Shown here: piece by piece, positions 8,430-16,857 of the stretch
Numbering within the stretch: position 1 is the stretch's first letter
How the letters are laid out: every line of letters starts with the position of its first letter
Assembly (NCBI GenBank): GCA_020848905.1
Contig: JADLHG010000042.1
Location: 487,399-551,398, forward strand
Direction: 5' to 3'
Origin: Deltaproteobacteria bacterium
GTDB lineage: Bacteria > Myxococcota_A > Polyangia > GCA-2747355 > JADLHG01
Length of the DNA: 64,000 bases
Made by a program: the position numbers and the translations under genes
Notes under the pieces: model-generated
Told to the model about the DNA's origin: nothing
The model's input: the letters and a program-made list of their open reading frames with translations, nothing else
The model's database searches: none

Positions 8430-9629
8430 GTGCCGATGGGCTTCCTTCAGCGTCTCCTCTCGCCGGACTACCGCAGAGCGCTCGCTGCCGAGGCTGAGGG
8501 CGACTACCTCGCGGCGGCGCGCGCCTACGCGCTCTGCGGCGAGATGGGCAAGGTCTCCGACATGCACCTGGCCCTGGCGCGGCAGGAGGCCACGCTGGAC
8601 GGCCGCGTGCGCTGTCTCCGCCAGGCGCTCTCCTTCGCGTCCGAGGACCCGCCGCGGCGGATCGCCGTCCGGCGGCTGCTCGGCGCCGCTCTGCGCAGCC
8701 GCGCCGAGGAGCAGGGGGGCGCCACGGTCGCAGCGCACGAGCTGCTTCGCGAGGCGGCAGAGCTCTTCGATGCGGGGGAGAGCTGGATCGACGCCGGCGA
8801 GTGCCACGAGAGCCTCGGCGACCGGGAGAGCGCCGCGGCGGCCTACGCCCGCGCCGGCCTGGTGGATCGCGTCGAAGCGCTTCTCGGCGAGCAGGAGGAG
8901 CAAGACGCTCGCCGTCGCACGGCGGAGAGCCGCTTCAGGGACCACGAAGCCCTCTGGCAGGCCGGCAAACGTCTGGCCGCGCTCCGCGCCCTCACCGAGT
9001 GCGTCGCGGCGGCCGAGGAGAAGGGCGAGTCCCGTCGCCTCCTCACCGAGCTCGAGCGACGCGTGCTCCGCTCCCACCGCGTCTGCCTGGGTCTCGCCGA
9101 GCGCCGCTACTGGATCCTGGGGCGTCTTCCGCTGACCCTCGGACGCGACGCCGATTGCGACCTCGTGGTGCGCGGCCCTTCGGTCTCTCGCTGTCACGTG
9201 CGCCTCGACGCGGCGGCCGAGGGCTTTGTCGTCGAGGATGCGGGGAGTCGGAACGGCACGACGCTCGGCGGAGTCCCGATCGGCGGTCGCGTCCCCCTCC
9301 CCTACGGTCCCGAGATCGGCCTCGGCGAGAGCTGCGCCGTGCGCGCCTCGCCCGTCGAGGATCACCCGGGCATCTTGCGCCTCGACGTCGTCCGTGGACT
9401 CGACGCCGGTCTCGTGGCCTACGTCGCTCGCGCACCCCTGCCCCTGGCGGAGCTCGACCCGCTCCTCCCTGCGCTCGAGCTCGGCTTCGTCGAGGGGTGC
9501 CCTGTGGTGCGGTGCGCCGGCTCTGTCGTCCTTCGGCTGAACGGGTCGCGCGTCACCGACCGCGCGGAGCTCGCGCGCGGCGATCTCCTGGAGGTCGACG
9601 ACCGACGCGTCGACGTGTTGGAGGGATGA
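8430..9629 (+). CDS. TPR-like/FHA-domain protein
   Basis: A 399-residue protein starting at GTG 8430, with an in-frame ATG two codons later. Residues 1-210 are helical TPR-like repeats resembling the start of the 635-residue scaffold at 1206-3113. A forkhead-associated domain follows (about 215-300) with the expected phosphothreonine-binding signature: GR at 238-239, SVSRCH at 251-256 and NGT at 275-277. The C-terminal 100 residues are strand-rich and may be a second, degenerate FHA-like unit ending in GDLLEVDDRRV. FHA domains bind phosphorylated Thr, and the adjacent overlapping kinase gene is the obvious partner. It is divergent from the MoxR-vWA operon with 43 bases between starts. Confidence 0.82.
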   Translation: MPMGFLQRLLSPDYRRALAAEAEGDYLAAARAYALCGEMGKVSDMHLALARQEATLDGRVRCLRQALSFASEDPPRRIAVRRLLGAALRSRAEEQGGATVAAHELLREAAELFDAGESWIDAGECHESLGDRESAAAAYARAGLVDRVEALLGEQEEQDARRRTAESRFRDHEALWQAGKRLAALRALTECVAAAEEKGESRRLLTELERRVLRSHRVCLGLAERRYWILGRLPLTLGRDADCDLVVRGPSVSRCHVRLDAAAEGFVVEDAGSRNGTTLGGVPIGGRVPLPYGPEIGLGESCAVRASPVEDHPGILRLDVVRGLDAGLVAYVARAPLPLAELDPLLPALELGFVEGCPVVRCAGSVVLRLNGSRVTDRAELARGDLLEVDDRRVDVLEG

Positions 9630-11197
9630 CCGAACCACCGCGGCCTTCTTTGCTCTCCCGCCTCCTCGGCTGGCTATCGCCCCCGGCTGGCGGGACCGAG
9701 ACGGACGGTGAGCCCCCAGCGGGCCAGGCCTCGGGCGCGCCCCTGCCCTCCGCCGGCGCGCCCCCGGCCCTCGACGCCTCGGAAGCGGGTCCGCCCGCCG
9801 AAGAGCTCGAGCTGGAGCGCCGGCTGTCTTTGGCCCCCGGCCCAGGCGTCGCACCACCGAACGTCGCCGAGCTCCTCCAGCTCGTCGAGGCCGTGGAGAC
9901 CCGTGGCCGCCCACGCCAGGCGCTCGAGCTCTTGCGCCGCGCCAGCCATCGCTTCCCCGGCGAGCCGTTTCTCCGGCTCCGCCTCGCCGCGCAGCTCGAT
10001 CGCCGGGGAGAGCGGGGAGAAGCCGCCGCGCTCCTCGTAGAGCTCCTCGAGGACCCCCGCACCGCGCCACACGCGCACTTCCTCCTGGCGGAGCAGAAGG
10101 CCCGCGAGTCCGACCTCGCCGCGGCGCTCGAGCACTACGAGCTGGTGCTGGCCTGGGACTTCGCCTTTCCTCGCGCTCGCGCCCGGGCCGATGCGCTTCG
10201 CCGCCAGCAGCCACGACCCTCCGCGAGCGCCGACGCCACGCTGATCGCTCCCGAGGAGCTCAGCGAGCTGAGGCGCTTCCTCATCGAGCGCGAGGTGGGT
10301 CGCGGCGGCGGTGGCACCGTCTACGCCGCGCTCGATCGCAGCCTCGGCCGGCCGGTGGCGCTCAAGGTCTTGCACCCCTCCGTCGCAAACCGGGCGCACG
10401 ACCGAGCCCAGCTCTTCGCCGAGGCGCGCCTCGCGGCCGCGCTGGCACACCCTGGCGTGGTGACGATCTACGACCTGGACGAGGCGAACAACCTGGTGGT
10501 GATGGAATACTGCGCCGGCGGCACCGTGGCTGCGCTCCTCGCGGAGGGCCGAGTCGCGCTCTCGGTGGCGCTCGACTGGATCGCGCAGCTCGCGGAGACG
10601 CTCGGACCGATGCACCGAGCGGGCATCGTGCACCGCGACCTCAAGCCGGAGAACCTGCTCTTTAGGGAACGCCCCCGACGGGGTGCCGGCCGCATCCTGC
10701 TCACGGACTTCGGCATCGCGCACGCCGGGGACTCCCCCCAGGAGACCGACGGAGCCGTGGGCTCGCGCGCCTACATGGCTCCCGAGCAGTGGCAGGGCGA
10801 GGCGCCCGACCCCCGGACGGACCTCTACGCCTGCGGAGTCCTCCTGGCCGAGGCGGTCCTCGGCCGCGCGACCCTCGACCGACTGCGGCCCGCCCCGGGT
10901 CTCGGCCTGCTCGAGCCGGCGGCGCTAGAGCCAGCGCTCGCCGGCGTGCCGCCGCATCTGTCGCCCCTCCTCCTCCGCCTGCTCGAATCCTTGCTCTCTC
11001 CCGAACCGAACGATCGGCCCCCGGACGCGGCGGCGCTCGCTGGCGAGGTGGAGCCCCTCCGCCGCGAGGCAGCCCGGGCCGAGAGCGCCGAAGCGCTCAT
11101 GATGGAGCTCGAACGCTTCGCCGGCCCGCCCCCGCGCGACGAGGAGGTCGAACGCTGGCTGGCGCGGCACACCGAGGACGCGGCGCGAGAGGGCTAG
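9626..11197 (+). CDS. Ser/Thr protein kinase with N-terminal TPR-like region
   Basis: A 523-residue cytoplasmic kinase. The N-terminal 200 residues are Pro/Ala-rich, then TPR-like. The Hanks-type kinase domain (about 218-500) is complete: glycine loop GRGGGGTV (225-232), VALK with K247, a helix-C Glu near 266, HRDLKPEN (336-343), DFG (361-363) and APE (385-387). No transmembrane segment is visible, unlike many myxobacterial PknB-type kinases. The ATG overlaps the FHA stop (ATGA at 9626-9629), so the two are coupled. The pair probably reads or marks phosphothreonine on components of the divergent MoxR-vWA system; substrates are not known. Confidence 0.9.
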   Translation: MTEPPRPSLLSRLLGWLSPPAGGTETDGEPPAGQASGAPLPSAGAPPALDASEAGPPAEELELERRLSLAPGPGVAPPNVAELLQLVEAVETRGRPRQALELLRRASHRFPGEPFLRLRLAAQLDRRGERGEAAALLVELLEDPRTAPHAHFLLAEQKARESDLAAALEHYELVLAWDFAFPRARARADALRRQQPRPSASADATLIAPEELSELRRFLIEREVGRGGGGTVYAALDRSLGRPVALKVLHPSVANRAHDRAQLFAEARLAAALAHPGVVTIYDLDEANNLVVMEYCAGGTVAALLAEGRVALSVALDWIAQLAETLGPMHRAGIVHRDLKPENLLFRERPRRGAGRILLTDFGIAHAGDSPQETDGAVGSRAYMAPEQWQGEAPDPRTDLYACGVLLAEAVLGRATLDRLRPAPGLGLLEPAALEPALAGVPPHLSPLLLRLLESLLSPEPNDRPPDAAALAGEVEPLRREAARAESAEALMMELERFAGPPPRDEEVERWLARHTEDAAREG

Positions 11198-11290
11198 ACC
11201 CCCGCCGAGGCCCTCGGGCGTCGATTGCCGCCGGGCTCTGGCGTCCTCCCGCGCGCCGGCGTAGGCTGCGCCAACTGGCCGGAGGTCCTG

Positions 11291-11908
11291 ATGCGCCTAC
11301 CTGCATTGCTGCTCACCGTTCCCTTCTGCTTCGCCTGCACCAAGCCCGAGGTCATCACGGCGCCCTTCTCGGACGCCTTCGACCGCCCCGAGCTCGGAAC
11401 CGCGTACTTCAACACAGGTGGGCCCTACGAGCTCAGGGACGGAAAGCTCGCCGTGAAGGGCGCCTACAACCACCCCCTCTGGCTCAAGAAGCAGCTCCCG
11501 CGGGACGCCGTCATCGAGTTCGACGTGACCTCGAAGTCGCGCGACGGCGACATCAAGGTCGAGGCCTGGGGCGACGGCCGAACGCACGCCACCGACAAGG
11601 GGGCCTACCTGGCGAGCAGCTACGTCTTCGTCTTCGGAGGCTGGGGCAACACCATCTCGGCACTCTGTCGGCTCGACGAGCACGGGGCGGATCGCAAGAC
11701 CCGTTCGGACGTGAAGGTGGAGACGGGGCGGACGTATCGCTGGAAGATCCAGCGCAAGGGGCAGAAGGTGGAATGGTTCGTCGACGGCAAGCCCTTCTTG
11801 TCGATGGACGACCCGGTACCGCTCGAAGGCGAGCGGCACGCTCATCTCGGGTTCAACAACTGGGAGTCCGAGCTGCAGTTCGACAACCTGAAGATCTCGC
11901 CCTGGTAA
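11291..11908 (+). CDS. secreted or lipid-anchored jelly-roll-like protein
   Basis: A 205-residue protein. The ATG at 11291 is preceded by GGAGGT. Its first 16 residues form a short signal peptide ending in CFAC, an imperfect lipobox. The mature part looks like an all-beta concanavalin/LamG-type or DUF1080-like domain (FNTGGPYELRDGKLAVKGAY, VFVFGGWGNTISAL, a DGKPF hairpin and a final HLGFNNWESELQFDNLKIS strand pair). Such folds bind or cleave carbohydrate, but no catalytic residues can be identified. It stands alone after the kinase gene, with a 93-base gap and no clear promoter. Confidence 0.65.
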   Translation: MRLPALLLTVPFCFACTKPEVITAPFSDAFDRPELGTAYFNTGGPYELRDGKLAVKGAYNHPLWLKKQLPRDAVIEFDVTSKSRDGDIKVEAWGDGRTHATDKGAYLASSYVFVFGGWGNTISALCRLDEHGADRKTRSDVKVETGRTYRWKIQRKGQKVEWFVDGKPFLSMDDPVPLEGERHAHLGFNNWESELQFDNLKISPW

Positions 11909-11959
11909 CCCCCCGGCCGGGCGGAAAGTTGCCCGCCTCCTCTCGCCCCTCTACCGTCG

Positions 11960-12277
11960 ATGGTCATGCGAACCGCGAGATCGCCCCGTCCCTCGGCCCG
12001 GGCGGACCGGCGAAACCGACGCGAAGAGAGTACCGAGCGCCCCTTCTGTCGCGTGGCGCTCGTGCCCCCCGTCCTGCAGGCCAGCGCGCGCGACCTCCCG
12101 CCCCCGGAGGCCCAGAGCGAGCTCGTAGGCGATGCGCTCGCGCAGCTCGAACGCGTGCGTCAGCTCGTCACGAATCTGCCCGACCTGCCGGGCGGAGACC
12201 GGGCCGCCGTGCTCGCGCGACTCGCCGGCACGGCCGACGACCTGCGGACCCTGTTCTTCCTGGACGCGATCTACTGA
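11960..12277 (+). CDS. small hypothetical protein
   Basis: A 105-residue reading frame whose stop overlaps the convergent metalloprotease gene by seven bases. The first 40 residues are Arg-rich and disordered-looking; the last 60 (ALAQLERVRQLVTNLPDLPG onward, ending FFLDAIY) form an amphipathic helical pair with protein-like composition. ATG codons are at 11960 and 11966, neither with a strong ribosome binding site. No family is recognised. It could be a spurious frame, but the C-terminal half looks genuinely coding. Confidence 0.4.
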   Translation: MVMRTARSPRPSARADRRNRREESTERPFCRVALVPPVLQASARDLPPPEAQSELVGDALAQLERVRQLVTNLPDLPGGDRAAVLARLAGTADDLRTLFFLDAIY

Positions 12278-13692
12278 ACGCCGCCGGCGACCGCCGGGAG
12301 CTGCGTGGTCGCTTGCCCCCGCGCCTGGAAGCCGAGGAGCGCCTCGATACGCACGAGGGGGATCCGTTCGACCCGCCCCTCGTGGAGCTGCGGCGCGCCG
12401 CCCTGGACCTTCTCCAGCAGCTGCAGCCCCCGGAGGTCGCGTAGGGCCTGCGACCCAACGCGCTCGAAAAGGCCCTGCGCGAGCCCGATGGCCGTCAGCA
12501 CCTGCTGCCCGTCACGACGCCCGAAGAGGACCACCTGCTGACCCGGGCGAGCCTTCGGCATCCCCTCCACGTGCATCCCCTCGTCCCCGATGACGCCGCC
12601 CAGCGTACGCAGGACGACCACGGCGCTACACGCACCCTTCAGGCAGCGCGCCACGCGTACCTCGTGGTCGGTCACGATCATGCCGCCCACCCGACGCGCC
12701 ATACTCCGCACCACCTGACCATCCACCACCACCTCGGACGCACGCGCCAGCTCTTCCACCGAGAGCTCTTGCACCACGGTGGCCCCGGCCCGAAACGGGG
12801 CGAGGAGCAGCAAGGCGGTCACGACCAGCCGGCGCCGACGGAGCGCCAGCACGCCGGCAAGCAGGGCCAGCCACCCGTAGCCCGGACCCGCGCCGCGAGC
12901 GCCGACCGCGCACCCGCCAGCCGCCACGGGGTCCGCCCCCTCGTCGGGAGCCGGAGCCACTTCCCCGGACGCCCCCGGCGTGGGCGCGCCATCGCCCGAG
13001 GACTGCGCGGAGAGCTGCTTCGGCGGCGCGACGGGAGCGGCCTGCCCTCGCCGACGGCGATTGATCTCCTCGACCAGCGCGGCGATCCCCGCCCGGTCGT
13101 CCGCCGAGAGGCCGCGCTTCTTCGTCTCGCCCGGCGGCGTATCCGGATACATCGCCGACTCGGCGTGCGCAGAATCGTGCGCCATCCCGAAGAAGTGCCC
13201 CGCCTCGTGCGTCACCACGTTCTGCACGTCGAACTGCCCCTGATTGGACTTCGGGGCCGTGGCCCATCGGTGATGCACGGCGTTCAGCAGCACATCGGCG
13301 TCAGAGACGAAGCCCGTGGAGGCCTTGTAGCTCGACACCGTCATGGCCACGACCTCCTTGCCGTAGGGCCAGTTCGCCGTGACCCACCGCACCACGTTCT
13401 GCCCGTCGTTCCCCGCCTTCGTGGCTCCCCCGGCCATTCGGTCCACGACCCGCACCGGCACGCCCGCCGAGGTCCACGCAGCGAACCCTGCACGCACCGC
13501 GTCAGCAGCCCCGGCCAGCGTGGGCACGGCGGAGACGTCGATCACCACCTCGACCTGTTCCTGGCTCCAGATCAGGACCTTCCCGTCGCTGCTCTTTCTC
13601 AGGTTGTAGCTCTGGGCCACCTCAGTGTGCGCCAGGAGCACCACCGCCACGACGACCATTCCTGCCACCCTGCCAGCTGGATTGGTCGTCAT
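12271..13692 (-). CDS. matrixin-like zinc metalloprotease with internal MYXO-CTERM and second secreted domain
   Basis: 473 residues. A signal peptide (1-28) precedes an M10-type protease domain with the zinc site HEAGHFFGMAHD (162-173) and a Met-turn near M181. A Pro/Ala linker leads to a MYXO-CTERM-like segment (about 258-288): Gly-Gly-Cys at 259-261, a hydrophobic helix, then Arg x4 (285-288). In known proteins this sorting tail is the C-terminus, but here the frame continues into a second signal-like hydrophobic stretch (LVVTALLLLAPF, 289-300) and a further secreted-type domain of about 165 residues. This is either a true fusion of two neighbouring secreted genes or a lost stop codon. GGGAG precedes the ATG. 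Confidence 0.8.
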   Translation of the reverse strand: MTTNPAGRVAGMVVVAVVLLAHTEVAQSYNLRKSSDGKVLIWSQEQVEVVIDVSAVPTLAGAADAVRAGFAAWTSAGVPVRVVDRMAGGATKAGNDGQNVVRWVTANWPYGKEVVAMTVSSYKASTGFVSDADVLLNAVHHRWATAPKSNQGQFDVQNVVTHEAGHFFGMAHDSAHAESAMYPDTPPGETKKRGLSADDRAGIAALVEEINRRRRGQAAPVAPPKQLSAQSSGDGAPTPGASGEVAPAPDEGADPVAAGGCAVGARGAGPGYGWLALLAGVLALRRRRLVVTALLLLAPFRAGATVVQELSVEELARASEVVVDGQVVRSMARRVGGMIVTDHEVRVARCLKGACSAVVVLRTLGGVIGDEGMHVEGMPKARPGQQVVLFGRRDGQQVLTAIGLAQGLFERVGSQALRDLRGLQLLEKVQGGAPQLHEGRVERIPLVRIEALLGFQARGQATTQLPAVAGGVQ

Positions 13693-13748
13693 GGGCGAAA
13701 CTCCCTGCGGTCCCTGATGGCCCCATCGCCATCTGTGCCGCAGGAATT

Positions 13749-13777
13749 AGTATGTTCGACGACTATTTTTCATTCAA
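13749..13777 (-). promoter_or_regulatory. predicted sigma-70-type promoter of the metalloprotease gene
   Basis: Read on the minus strand, a -35 TTGAAT (13772-13777) is separated by 17 bases from a -10 CATACT (13749-13754). A run of nine A on the same strand (13781-13789) sits just upstream, in the position of an UP element. The stretch is strikingly AT-rich in an otherwise very GC-rich window. The gene starts 57 bases downstream of the -10. Confidence 0.5.
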
Positions 13778-13826
13778 GCATTTTTTTTTGTAACCAATCT
13801 CGCATTTGACTCTTCCCACCCCAGCA

Positions 13827-13856
13827 TTGACGGGCACGACCCCGGAGCGGTAAGTA
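13827..13856 (+). promoter_or_regulatory. predicted promoter of tRNA-Leu
   Basis: A -35 TTGACG (13827-13832), an 18-base spacer and a -10-like TAAGTA (13851-13856) lie 36 bases before the tRNA. The -10 begins TAA like that of the tRNA-Pro promoter in this window. Confidence 0.4.
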
Positions 13857-13865
13857 GTCACGTCC

Positions 13866-13883
13866 CGCCGGCTCGAGCCGGCG
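13866..13883 (+). other. perfect hairpin in the leader of tRNA-Leu
   Basis: A 7-bp stem (CGCCGGC / GCCGGCG) closes a TCGA loop and ends nine bases before the tRNA. A similar 7-bp/4-base hairpin precedes the tRNA-Pro gene. The role is unknown; it may fold in the 5' leader removed by RNase P. Confidence 0.4.
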
Positions 13884-13892
13884 GCGGTGCCA

Positions 13893-13977
13893 GCCGGAGT
13901 GGCGGAATCGGCAGACGCGCGGGACTCAAAATCCCGTGCCCTTCGCGGGCGTAAGGGTTCGACCCCCTTCTCCGGCA
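13893..13977 (+). tRNA. tRNA-Leu (anticodon CAA)
   Basis: An 85-base class II tRNA with a long variable arm. The acceptor stem GCCGGAG (13893-13899) pairs with CTCCGGC (13970-13976), and the discriminator is A. The anticodon stem CGGGA/TCCCG holds the loop CTCAAAA, giving anticodon CAA, which reads UUG. The T-loop has the GGTTCGA consensus. CCA is not encoded (the next bases are CCT). It lies between the metalloprotease and argF. Confidence 0.95.
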
Positions 13978-14013
13978 CCTCCCCAAGACCACATCACCTG
14001 AGAGGAGCGAGCC

Positions 14014-14940
14014 ATGGCCTGGAAAGACCTCACGAGCCTCCACAAGCTGTCGGTCGCGCAGCTGGAGGAGATCCTGTCGCTGTCCGTGGAGATCAAGCGG
14101 CATCCGGAGCGGTACCGTTCGGCGCTCGCCCACCAGACGCTGGCGCTGATCTTCATGAAGCCCTCGACCCGGACGCGCGTCTCCTTCCAGACGGGCATGT
14201 TCCAGCTCGGCGGCCACGCGCTGGCCATGGGGCAAAACGAGCTCCAGATCGGTCGCGGCGAGAGCGTCGCCGACACGGCGCGGGTCCTCTCGCGCTACGT
14301 GAACGGGATCGTCGCGCGCGTCTTCTCGCACGACGACATCGAGCAGCTCGCGAAGTACGCCTCGGTCCCCGTGATCAACGGTCTCAGCGACCTGCTACAC
14401 CCCTGCCAGGCCATCTGCGACTACCTCACCATGCGCGAGCGCTTCGGCGACATCCGCGGCCTGCCCGTGACCTACGTGGGCGACGGCAACAACGTGGCTC
14501 ATTCGCTGGCCTTCGGCGCGGCCAAGCTGGGCGTACACCTCACGCTCGCCACCCCCGAGGGCCGCTACCAGTGCGACGCGCAGATCCTGGCCCAGGCGCG
14601 CGAGGACGCGAAGGCGACGGGGGCGCGCATCGACGTGGTTCACGACCCCGTCCGCGGAGTCCAGGGGGCCAAGGTGGTCTACGCCGACGTGTGGACCTCG
14701 ATGGGGCAGGAGGCCGAGTCGGCCCAGCGGCTGCGAGACCTGCACGACTACCAGATCAACGCCGCGCTCTTCGGCAAGGCCGACAAGGACGCCATCTTCA
14801 TGCACTGCCTCCCCGCGCACCGCGGAGAGGAGGTCACCGACGAGATCTGCGACCACCCCCGCTCGGTCATCTTCGATCAGGCCGAGAACCGCCTGCACAC
14901 GCAGAAGGCCGTGCTGGTCCTGCTCATGGGCCGGAAATAG
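14014..14940 (+). CDS. argF: ornithine carbamoyltransferase
   Basis: A 308-residue enzyme that forms citrulline from ornithine and carbamoyl phosphate in arginine synthesis. Motifs are complete: the carbamoyl-phosphate site STRTR (51-55), HPCQ (129-132), the ornithine-side SMG (229-231) and HCLP (264-267). Length is normal for the family. GAGAGGAGCGAGCC precedes the ATG. No other arginine gene is nearby. Its last 17 bases overlap the convergent DUF429 gene. Confidence 0.96.
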   Translation: MAWKDLTSLHKLSVAQLEEILSLSVEIKRHPERYRSALAHQTLALIFMKPSTRTRVSFQTGMFQLGGHALAMGQNELQIGRGESVADTARVLSRYVNGIVARVFSHDDIEQLAKYASVPVINGLSDLLHPCQAICDYLTMRERFGDIRGLPVTYVGDGNNVAHSLAFGAAKLGVHLTLATPEGRYQCDAQILAQAREDAKATGARIDVVHDPVRGVQGAKVVYADVWTSMGQEAESAQRLRDLHDYQINAALFGKADKDAIFMHCLPAHRGEEVTDEICDHPRSVIFDQAENRLHTQKAVLVLLMGRK

Positions 14941-15775
14941 CGCCCCGCTCCCCCGCCGGCGGCGGAAACCAGATCCATCCGTCGTCCTCGAAGACCTCCC
15001 GGTCCCGCTCGGGGAGGGTCCAGCCCTCGGTGGCCCAGAGGTAGCCCGTGTAGGCGCAGAGCACCGCGTCGAAGCAGTGGTCGTTGCTCAAGCACCCCTC
15101 GCGCCACACCTCGAAGCGCAGCGAGTGCGACAGCTCCTCGAGGAGCTCGGCCCGCGTGCGCCAGGTGTCCACCTCGCGCTTGTAGCGTCGCGCCCGGTCG
15201 GCGCTGAAGAGCGCGTGCACGGTGGCCTTCGGATACACCTCGATGAGGTTCGCGTTCAGGCGGAAGTGCCGCTCCAGCGCCCGGCGCAGGTAGTGGGCGC
15301 GCGCGGTCAGCGGGCCCATCCCCTGGCCGAGCGTCTCGCGCGGGGTGATCCCGTGCTCCCGCTGCAGCACGACCTCGCAGGCCCGCTGCGTGTAAGGGGT
15401 CGTGGCAGGCTTTCCGTTCGGCCCTCCCGCGTCTTGCCCCCGCACCAGCGGATCGCCGCGCTCGCGGAACCAGCGCACGACCCTGTCCTCGCACGCGCCG
15501 AGCCCGACGCATTCGGGCAGACGGCAACGCACGCACACGGTCGGGACCAGCGGCGCATCGATCGCCACCAGCGCCGCGTCGCGATGCGCGAGGAGGAACG
15601 CGATGAGCTGCTCGTCGTAGTACGGCTCGCCGTCGGGCGTCCGCGTCCCGACGTAGCGCACGCGCACGGTCTCCCCCTTCGCCTGGAGGAGCGCCACTGC
15701 CGTGTTCTTCCCCTTGCCTCCGCCGAGGTCCACACCGACGAAGGTCGTGAAGGGTCTTGAAGCGCGCGCTCTCAT
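14924..15775 (-). CDS. DUF429-like RNase H-fold protein
   Basis: 283 residues from the ATG at 15775; an in-frame TTG at 15781 is a weaker option. The first strand pair, FVGVDLGGGKGKNTAVALL, and the later AIDAPL stretch fit the ribonuclease H-like fold of DUF429 proteins, including the Asp residues expected at metal ligands. A Cys-rich insert (four Cys within VCVRCRLPECVGLGAC) may bind a metal. The C-terminus has the family's LIEVYPKAT and FDAVLCAYTGYL elements. The biochemical function of the family is not established. It converges on argF. Confidence 0.75.
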   Translation of the reverse strand: MRARASRPFTTFVGVDLGGGKGKNTAVALLQAKGETVRVRYVGTRTPDGEPYYDEQLIAFLLAHRDAALVAIDAPLVPTVCVRCRLPECVGLGACEDRVVRWFRERGDPLVRGQDAGGPNGKPATTPYTQRACEVVLQREHGITPRETLGQGMGPLTARAHYLRRALERHFRLNANLIEVYPKATVHALFSADRARRYKREVDTWRTRAELLEELSHSLRFEVWREGCLSNDHCFDAVLCAYTGYLWATEGWTLPERDREVFEDDGWIWFPPPAGERGAISGP

Positions 15776-15832
15776 GGGCAACGTAGTGTAGCAGCTGTGG
15801 CGAACGGGCCCCGCAGGAAGGATCCCCGGTCG

Positions 15833-16603
15833 CTACCTCAGGGCGTGGAGCGGCTCGGTCGGCTGGTTCTCCACGGGATCCTCGACCTCGTCCTCCTCGG
15901 CGAGTTCCGCCAGGTCGGACTCCGTCAGTCCCCCGTCGCTGCGTCGCCGAAACGGCCGTCGCGGGTCTAGCTTGCCTCGGCTGCCGTTCAGCTCCGCGCT
16001 TCCCCGGTCACGAAGGTACTCGAGGAACACGCGCGCCGAGTGCAGCTCGCCCGCGGGGAGAACGTCCACGAGCGACTTCACCTGCTTGCGGAGCACCTCG
16101 GCGGGCCCCTCTCCGGTCGAGTTCACCCTGGGCAGCGGATCCACCGGCTCCGGTGGAAGCTCCACGTTTCCCCACGGCGGTGGCGGATCCGGCTCGAGGT
16201 CCCGCGACTCGAACCACCGATTGACGTGATACCGCAGCAGGTCCGCGCGATGGGTGAACCACCGTTCGCGCTCCGCCGGGTAGCTCAGGAGCACGTCCTT
16301 GAAGCGGCGGAAGGCGCCCTTGCCGTCGATGGACACCAGGAGCCGGTCCCGCAGCGCATCGTCCTCGACGGTGACCACGAACCGCTCCATCCAGCGGTAC
16401 TGTTCCCGCGAGGAGGCGGGGTCGATCTTGACGTACCGGTCCGGCTGATGGAGGAGGAGCTCGCGCTTCTCGGCATCTTCCGGCGCCCCGTCGAGGACGA
16501 CGAGCACCTCCCCCGTCACGCGGTCGATGTAGCTCGTCAGGCCCGGCGAGTTTCGCTCGAAGGCCGTCTCCACGTCGGGCCAGTTCACCTTGATCGACAC
16601 CAT
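15833..16603 (-). CDS. UPF0158 family protein
   Basis: 256 residues. The ATG at 16603 is chosen because the family's conserved N-terminus ([18 protein letters not shown]) starts there. The core (1-150) has the UPF0158 signature elements [20 protein letters not shown] and [12 protein letters not shown] followed by YPAERERWF. The C-terminal 100 residues are a charged extension not usual in the family, ending in an acidic region. Function is unknown. It is divergent from rpoZ with its own good promoter. Confidence 0.8.
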   Translation of the reverse strand: MVSIKVNWPDVETAFERNSPGLTSYIDRVTGEVLVVLDGAPEDAEKRELLLHQPDRYVKIDPASSREQYRWMERFVVTVEDDALRDRLLVSIDGKGAFRRFKDVLLSYPAERERWFTHRADLLRYHVNRWFESRDLEPDPPPPWGNVELPPEPVDPLPRVNSTGEGPAEVLRKQVKSLVDVLPAGELHSARVFLEYLRDRGSAELNGSRGKLDPRRPFRRRSDGGLTESDLAELAEEDEVEDPVENQPTEPLHALR

Positions 16604-16653
16604 CGCAGCGCTCTTCCGCGGAGGGGCCGTGTCCCTCGATCTCGAACCGTCCA

Positions 16654-16682
16654 AGGATACTGCCCCGCGAGCGGCATTTCAA
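16654..16682 (-). promoter_or_regulatory. predicted promoter of the UPF0158 gene
   Basis: Minus strand: -35 TTGAAA (16677-16682), a 17-base spacer and -10 TATCCT (16654-16659), about 50 bases upstream of the ATG. Confidence 0.55.
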
Positions 16683-16726
16683 GCGCGCCACAGCGCAAGA
16701 CATCGAAATCTCGTCGCAATTCATCA

Positions 16727-16754
16727 TTGACACGACCCCCGAAGCCCGTAGAAT
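16727..16754 (+). promoter_or_regulatory. predicted promoter of rpoZ
   Basis: A consensus -35 TTGACA (16727-16732), a 16-base spacer and -10 TAGAAT (16749-16754) lie about 100 bases before the rpoZ start, back to back with the UPF0158 promoter. Confidence 0.6.
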
Positions 16755-16857
16755 AGCCTGCCCGTGTGGCCGCCCTTCGCACGTCTGTCATGCGCGAAAG
16801 CGAGGCTTCGTCAATCCTGACCACGGGCGTGAAGTTCGGACGTACGGAGGTCGATGC

